This document shows positions 60,072-64,000 of a DNA stretch of 64,000 bases, piece by piece. The notes below the pieces were generated by a model that was not told the origin of the DNA, did no database searches, and saw nothing but the letters and a program-made list of their open reading frames with translations. Location of the stretch: NCBI RefSeq assembly GCF_017654505.1, contig NC_054536.1, forward strand, positions 94,839,485 through 94,903,484, written 5' to 3'. This DNA is from Polyodon spathula. Lineage: Eukaryota > Chordata > Actinopteri > Acipenseriformes > Polyodontidae. Position 1 is the stretch's first letter. Every line of letters starts with the position of its first letter. The position numbers and the translations under genes were made by a program.

Positions 60072-60130
60072 TGCAAGTGATTACTATGACTACGGACATG
60101 GGATAAACGAAGACTCCTACGATTCTTACG
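60072..60130 (+). CDS. KHDRBS3: KHDRBS3 exon 8: DYYDYGHG tail segment
   Basis: This 59-nt exon has acceptor CTTAACAG (60064-60071) and donor ACG|GTATGT (60131). Joined to the previous exon it reads N-ASDYYDYGHGINEDSYDSY-G, the diagnostic DYYDYGHG motif of KHDRBS2/3. It is separated from exon 7 by a ~30-kb repeat-filled intron. The entry phase is 2 and the exit phase is 1, both consistent with the flanking exons. Confidence 0.95.
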
Positions 60131-61641
60131 GTATGTAACAAAGAAATGTAGATTGATATTTTGACAAAACAGTAATTATGGTAGTGATATGAAATTTATA
60201 TTTAAAAAAAAACACAACTGTAATTTACTTCCAAGGAACCCTTCTTAAAGTTTCTGGTACTCATAGCGTCAGTGGTAATTAGAACTGACCTTCCTTTTAA
60301 TCTGACCTTGTATATTCAGGCCATCAATGTGTGACTTCTTATCTACTGAATAAAATCTGTTTTCTTTTTGTACCACTTCAACCGTGGCTTTGACAGTGAA
60401 GACAATCTCTTGTGTGTTAACACAATCCTTCTTCCCCCAGGATTCCGCATTAGATCATTTCAACACCTCTCTTAATTCACCTGACAGCTCGCAAACCCCT
60501 ATCACAAGAGCTTTCTGTTTTCTTTAGCCCTTCTAATTCAGGTTGATTTCTTAGACAGTAAAGTTTGATGCCATTGCAGAGCTCATTTGGCTAATCTACT
60601 GCCCACCACGTCTCCTTATTTTAATGTCCTGTGTCTTTAACACTAATTCCTTTTAGAGATGGTGCACAACAGCACTTCAGATCAAAAGAGTGATGTGCTG
60701 TCTAGTTTAGTTAGCATACGTGCTTGTACTCCTATGCACAAGGTTACCTGAGTCAAGTCCTTCTTTAAAGTGACATTAAGGGAAGCAGCCACGTGTTTCA
60801 TTGAGAAGTCTTGTTTACGAAGTAACAGCCCAAAGTACAACCATAGTTCGGCACACTGTCTTCAGCTCCAGGGACAAATATGTGAGTGCTGGTTTAACAT
60901 GAGAGAAGATAGGAGCTTCGATCAGCAGGCACTAGCAAACTGACAGTGATGAGGTCAAGTGAATGCTGATTTCAGTTAATGGGGACTCTTTTTTATATAG
61001 ACTCTTGCCTGAAGCAGTAGCAACCTCAGTTAGGTTTTCATCTGCTGTGAATTTTTATTTCAAAGTGCCATCCCAAGTTAATGGCAGATTTCTAGTATTT
61101 TATTTATTTATTGATTTATTTAATATAATACAATATAATAAGTATTATTTCAGATGAGTTATGTGTAGGTGTAAGTTTTTATATTATTCATGTTGTTATT
61201 CTTGTCCATACCATTATTTGAAATGTATAAGGTTTATTAACTTCAAATAAGTACTGTAGTCCCCTATTTATTGTAGATATTCTGAGATTTAGTTTTTGTG
61301 TATAACTAAAAGATATTATCATAAACATGGTGATACACAGCCAATACATAGCTTAGACCTTTTGGAATTAAATGCATATTGAAATAAACCTCTGGATCAG
61401 TGATGAATTAAATGCTTTCGCATGTTTATGCTGGCTGATCTCACAGGACATTCTTGTTTCTCGGCCTCAGATGGCACATTCTGCATGATCATTTTAATGT
61501 TTACGAATTACACAACTGATACCTACTTATTGGAGTAGCTGTTTGCATTCATATTGTTCTTGTACGTAAGAGACATGAACCGTTGTGATCTAAGCTGCAA
61601 TTCCTTATGTATATATTTCTGATTTTCCTATGTTTGGACAG
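60131..61641 (+). other. KHDRBS3 intron 8
   Basis: A short intron with GTATGT donor and TTTGGACAG acceptor. No transposon, RNA gene or long simple repeat was recognised. It is among the cleanest stretches in the window. Confidence 0.8.
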
Positions 61642-61733
61642 GCCAAGAAGAATGGAGTAACACTCGTCACAAAGCACCTCCAGTGAGAACAGCGAAGGGA
61701 GTTTACAGAGAACAGCCGTACTCCAGATACTGA
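61642..61733 (+). CDS. KHDRBS3: KHDRBS3 terminal coding exon 9 with stop codon
   Basis: The acceptor TTTGGACAG at 61633-61641 leads into GGC CAA GAA GAA TGG..., encoding [20 protein letters not shown] followed by [10 protein letters not shown] and TGA at 61731-61733. RHKAPP...RTAKGVYR is the conserved C-terminal nuclear-localisation segment of the family. The last residues are PYSRY where the mammalian protein ends PYGRY. Summed with the six upstream exons this gives 828 nt, exactly 276 codons including the stop. With the ~69 residues missing upstream, the protein would be about 344 residues, close to the mammalian length I remember (~346). Confidence 0.96.
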
Positions 61734-62214
61734 ACTCAGAGAAACTGAGTCTCATGTGCTGTTCAGTGGAATGGCTTTTCTATGAACAACCTCTCATTTT
61801 TATTACAAAAACAAACACATGCAAACCAAGTTGTGAACTGCTTACAAACCATGAAGGAGCCTGGAATGTTGGATTGACCATAGCTGTGGAGCTATCAAGG
61901 AACTGGTTACTCTCTGTAATGGGAAACCTTTTTCGGGGAAAGAAAATATGTATGTTGACAGATATAGGTAAACTACCCATTTATTATTGACTAGTATTTA
62001 ACAAAAACAATATGATACAAGGCTAGTTTTTGCTAGAGGTAGAAATGTTTTTTAATATGGTATTTTAACTTCAAATGTAGTCTTTTTTAATTGTGCAGGA
62101 TTAGGATAAAAAAAAAAAGATTTCTTAGTTTAGTTTTATTTGTTTATTTTTTGGGTGGTTTGGAAATTGGGAGGGTGGGTCTAGCTTCATCCCTTCATAC
62201 CTAAACAGGACAGA

Positions 62215-62357
<143 letters not shown>

Positions 62358-62472
62358 AATAACCTCATAATAACCTCAAGATGCAAACAATGTTGTATTG
62401 TTTTTGTTTTTTTGTAACCAAAGTCTTCAAATGTTCTGTAGTGTTGAGCAATGAGCTTCTTGCTTGATGCTA

Positions 62473-62478
62473 AATAAA
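62473..62478 (+). promoter_or_regulatory. Polyadenylation signal AATAAA of KHDRBS3
   Basis: This canonical hexamer is about 740 bp after the stop codon, with a downstream GT-rich element at about 62497-62508. It is the first AATAAA in this region with a convincing downstream GT element outside the AAT repeat. The repeat itself contains many cryptic AATAAT-like hexamers. Confidence 0.6.
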
Positions 62479-62495
62479 ACTTTTGAAAGAAAATT

Positions 62496-64000
62496 ATTTT
62501 GTGTGTGTGAGGCAATCATTTGATGGGTTTGACATTTTAAATGGAATAAACTTAAGCCTGAATAAACAGGGAAAAAAAATCATTAAAAATCTAAAAAGGC
62601 ATGCACAAAACATCGGGCAGTATTTAAATTGTATAAACTATACCCAATTCAGCTTTAAAAACAAACACAATACATTCAAAAATGACTTGACTAATGCTGC
62701 TGTATCCTTACACTGCTGGAAAAGGACCCAATGAAGAATATTACTTTTTGTTCCAGTATTTTATCTTTTTTGGTATATTATTTATAGACACTTTACAACT
62801 ATTTGCAGCAAATCTGTCAAAGAGGGACACCTGTTTGGTTTTCATTCTATCCCATGTGTAAACTTTCCATTTTCCTTAGCAAGGTACATTTATAAACGTT
62901 CCCAATGGCAAAGGTGCATGTCATGTGCTGACCATTCTCCACACTGTTTCTGCTGTTTTTTATCATGCTTTTACCATGCTTTTTTTTATGCTGTGCCGTG
63001 CTTTTGTTTTCAATAGGTTGAACTTTAAATGTGTGTTTACCATGCCTGCGTTTTCATAAGGACAAACTCTGTATGCCAGCTCATTTTAAATCAACTAAAG
63101 ACCTGATCAATCCAGATTAAACGCAGTGGAGATAAAATGCTGACGATTCGCAGATTTAAGCTACAGTATATTGCTTAAATGGAGTGAGCGAGTCAATTAA
63201 AATATTTGTACAATCTTTTGCCATTATTAATTATTGCACTTTGTAAATAGTTGAAGCAACTTGGCATTCAAGACATGTTTATTTAAGAGTTAATGTAACT
63301 TCTCTTTGTATGAGGATCAGTACAACAAACTATTACGAAAAACAAAACATCCTATCTTTATCGTTAACGTAACCACAATACTGAATGTTTCCAGCAGTCT
63401 AAAGATTAGCCATCATACCAAAACTAAAGATGTGAATAAACAATGTATTTAAAAAGATTGTAGGTCTTGAAGAAAACAAAACAAAAACATAGCATTAATA
63501 ATCATTATTGTAAGGATTGTGAGTAGCGTTTTATGTTGTTAATGCCTTTTTCCAGTAGTACCGCTTTGGAGTTTTTTTTTTTTTTTTTAGCTTGTTTTTC
63601 TTTGGTCACGTGAGAATTTGACAGTACCTAAACGAGCCTCTCCGGGCTCTGTGCTTTAAAGAGAAACTGACTAAATGAGACTGAACATACCAGACACAGA
63701 GGATGGGTTCATCCATTAAACGAACCTTCATTTGCAAAGGTAAATAAAACAAATAACCCTTTTAATCTCACCTAATATACTTAAACATTACCAATTAAAA
63801 AAAACAAAAAAACACAGTGTCACACAGTGTCCATTCTCATAAAGCATTATGTTTTTTTTCTAAACTCTTCTACAATGTTTCTCTGTAGAGATTTGAATGC
63901 AGCAGGGAAGAGGGGCTCCCTTGGGCTTTAATGAATTAAATCTCATTAAACCAATGTAAAAAACATAAACAGTTTCGATACAGATGCAAGACATTGCTAA
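62496..64000. other. 3' flanking DNA of KHDRBS3
   Basis: AT-rich intergenic sequence with short homopolymer runs (for example T16 near 63573). There are no credible ORFs, RNA genes or identified transposons. Confidence 0.6.

Overview
This 64-kb window is vertebrate nuclear DNA, most likely from a ray-finned fish. Long AT-rich introns, abundant microsatellites and several fish-type repeat families all point that way. The tRNA-derived SINE at 53.46-53.70 kb and its tail resemble repeats I associate with sturgeon or paddlefish, but that species guess is an inference from memory and is only moderately supported.

The only protein-coding gene I can support is the 3' part of KHDRBS3 (SLM2/T-STAR, a STAR-family RNA-binding splicing regulator) on the + strand. 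Seven exons (10713-10829, 17167-17313, 18663-18802, 20306-20495, 29640-29722, 60072-60130, 61642-61733) join in perfect frame into 275 codons plus a stop. They run from the KH-domain GPRG loop to a tyrosine-rich C-terminus ending in SRY. The first ~69 residues and the promoter lie upstream of the window. The 3'UTR runs from 61734 to about 62495. It carries a ~140-bp (AAT)n tract and an AATAAA signal at 62473.

Everything else is intron or flank filled with repeats. Intron 2 (1-10712) holds two solo LTRs with perfect 5-bp target duplications, an L2-type LINE relic and a fold-back MITE. Intron 3 holds a 102-bp minisatellite and a broken copy of a restriction-like-endonuclease retrotransposon. 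Intron 5 begins with a 64-66-bp minisatellite made from the exon 5/intron 5 junction itself. Intron 6 has a hAT-like MITE, a 36-bp minisatellite of about 40 units and a GC-richer island. Intron 7 (30 kb) holds a Harbinger element with its own 36-bp minisatellite, an internally deleted piggyBac-like element, the longer RLE-type retrotransposon copy, a LINE ORF1 relic, a second Harbinger relic, more solo LTRs, a hAT MITE with 8-bp TSD, a tRNA-SINE/L2 pair sharing a 3' tail, and a duplicated 48-bp minisatellite. Intron 8 and the 3' flank are comparatively plain.

The most interesting signals are two. One is the tandem amplification of a functional 5' splice site directly behind KHDRBS3 exon 5, giving eight intact decoy donors. 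The other is the long AAU array in the KHDRBS3 3'UTR, which is the kind of A/U motif STAR proteins bind. No bacterial-type operons, CRISPR arrays, rRNAs or free-standing tRNAs were seen.
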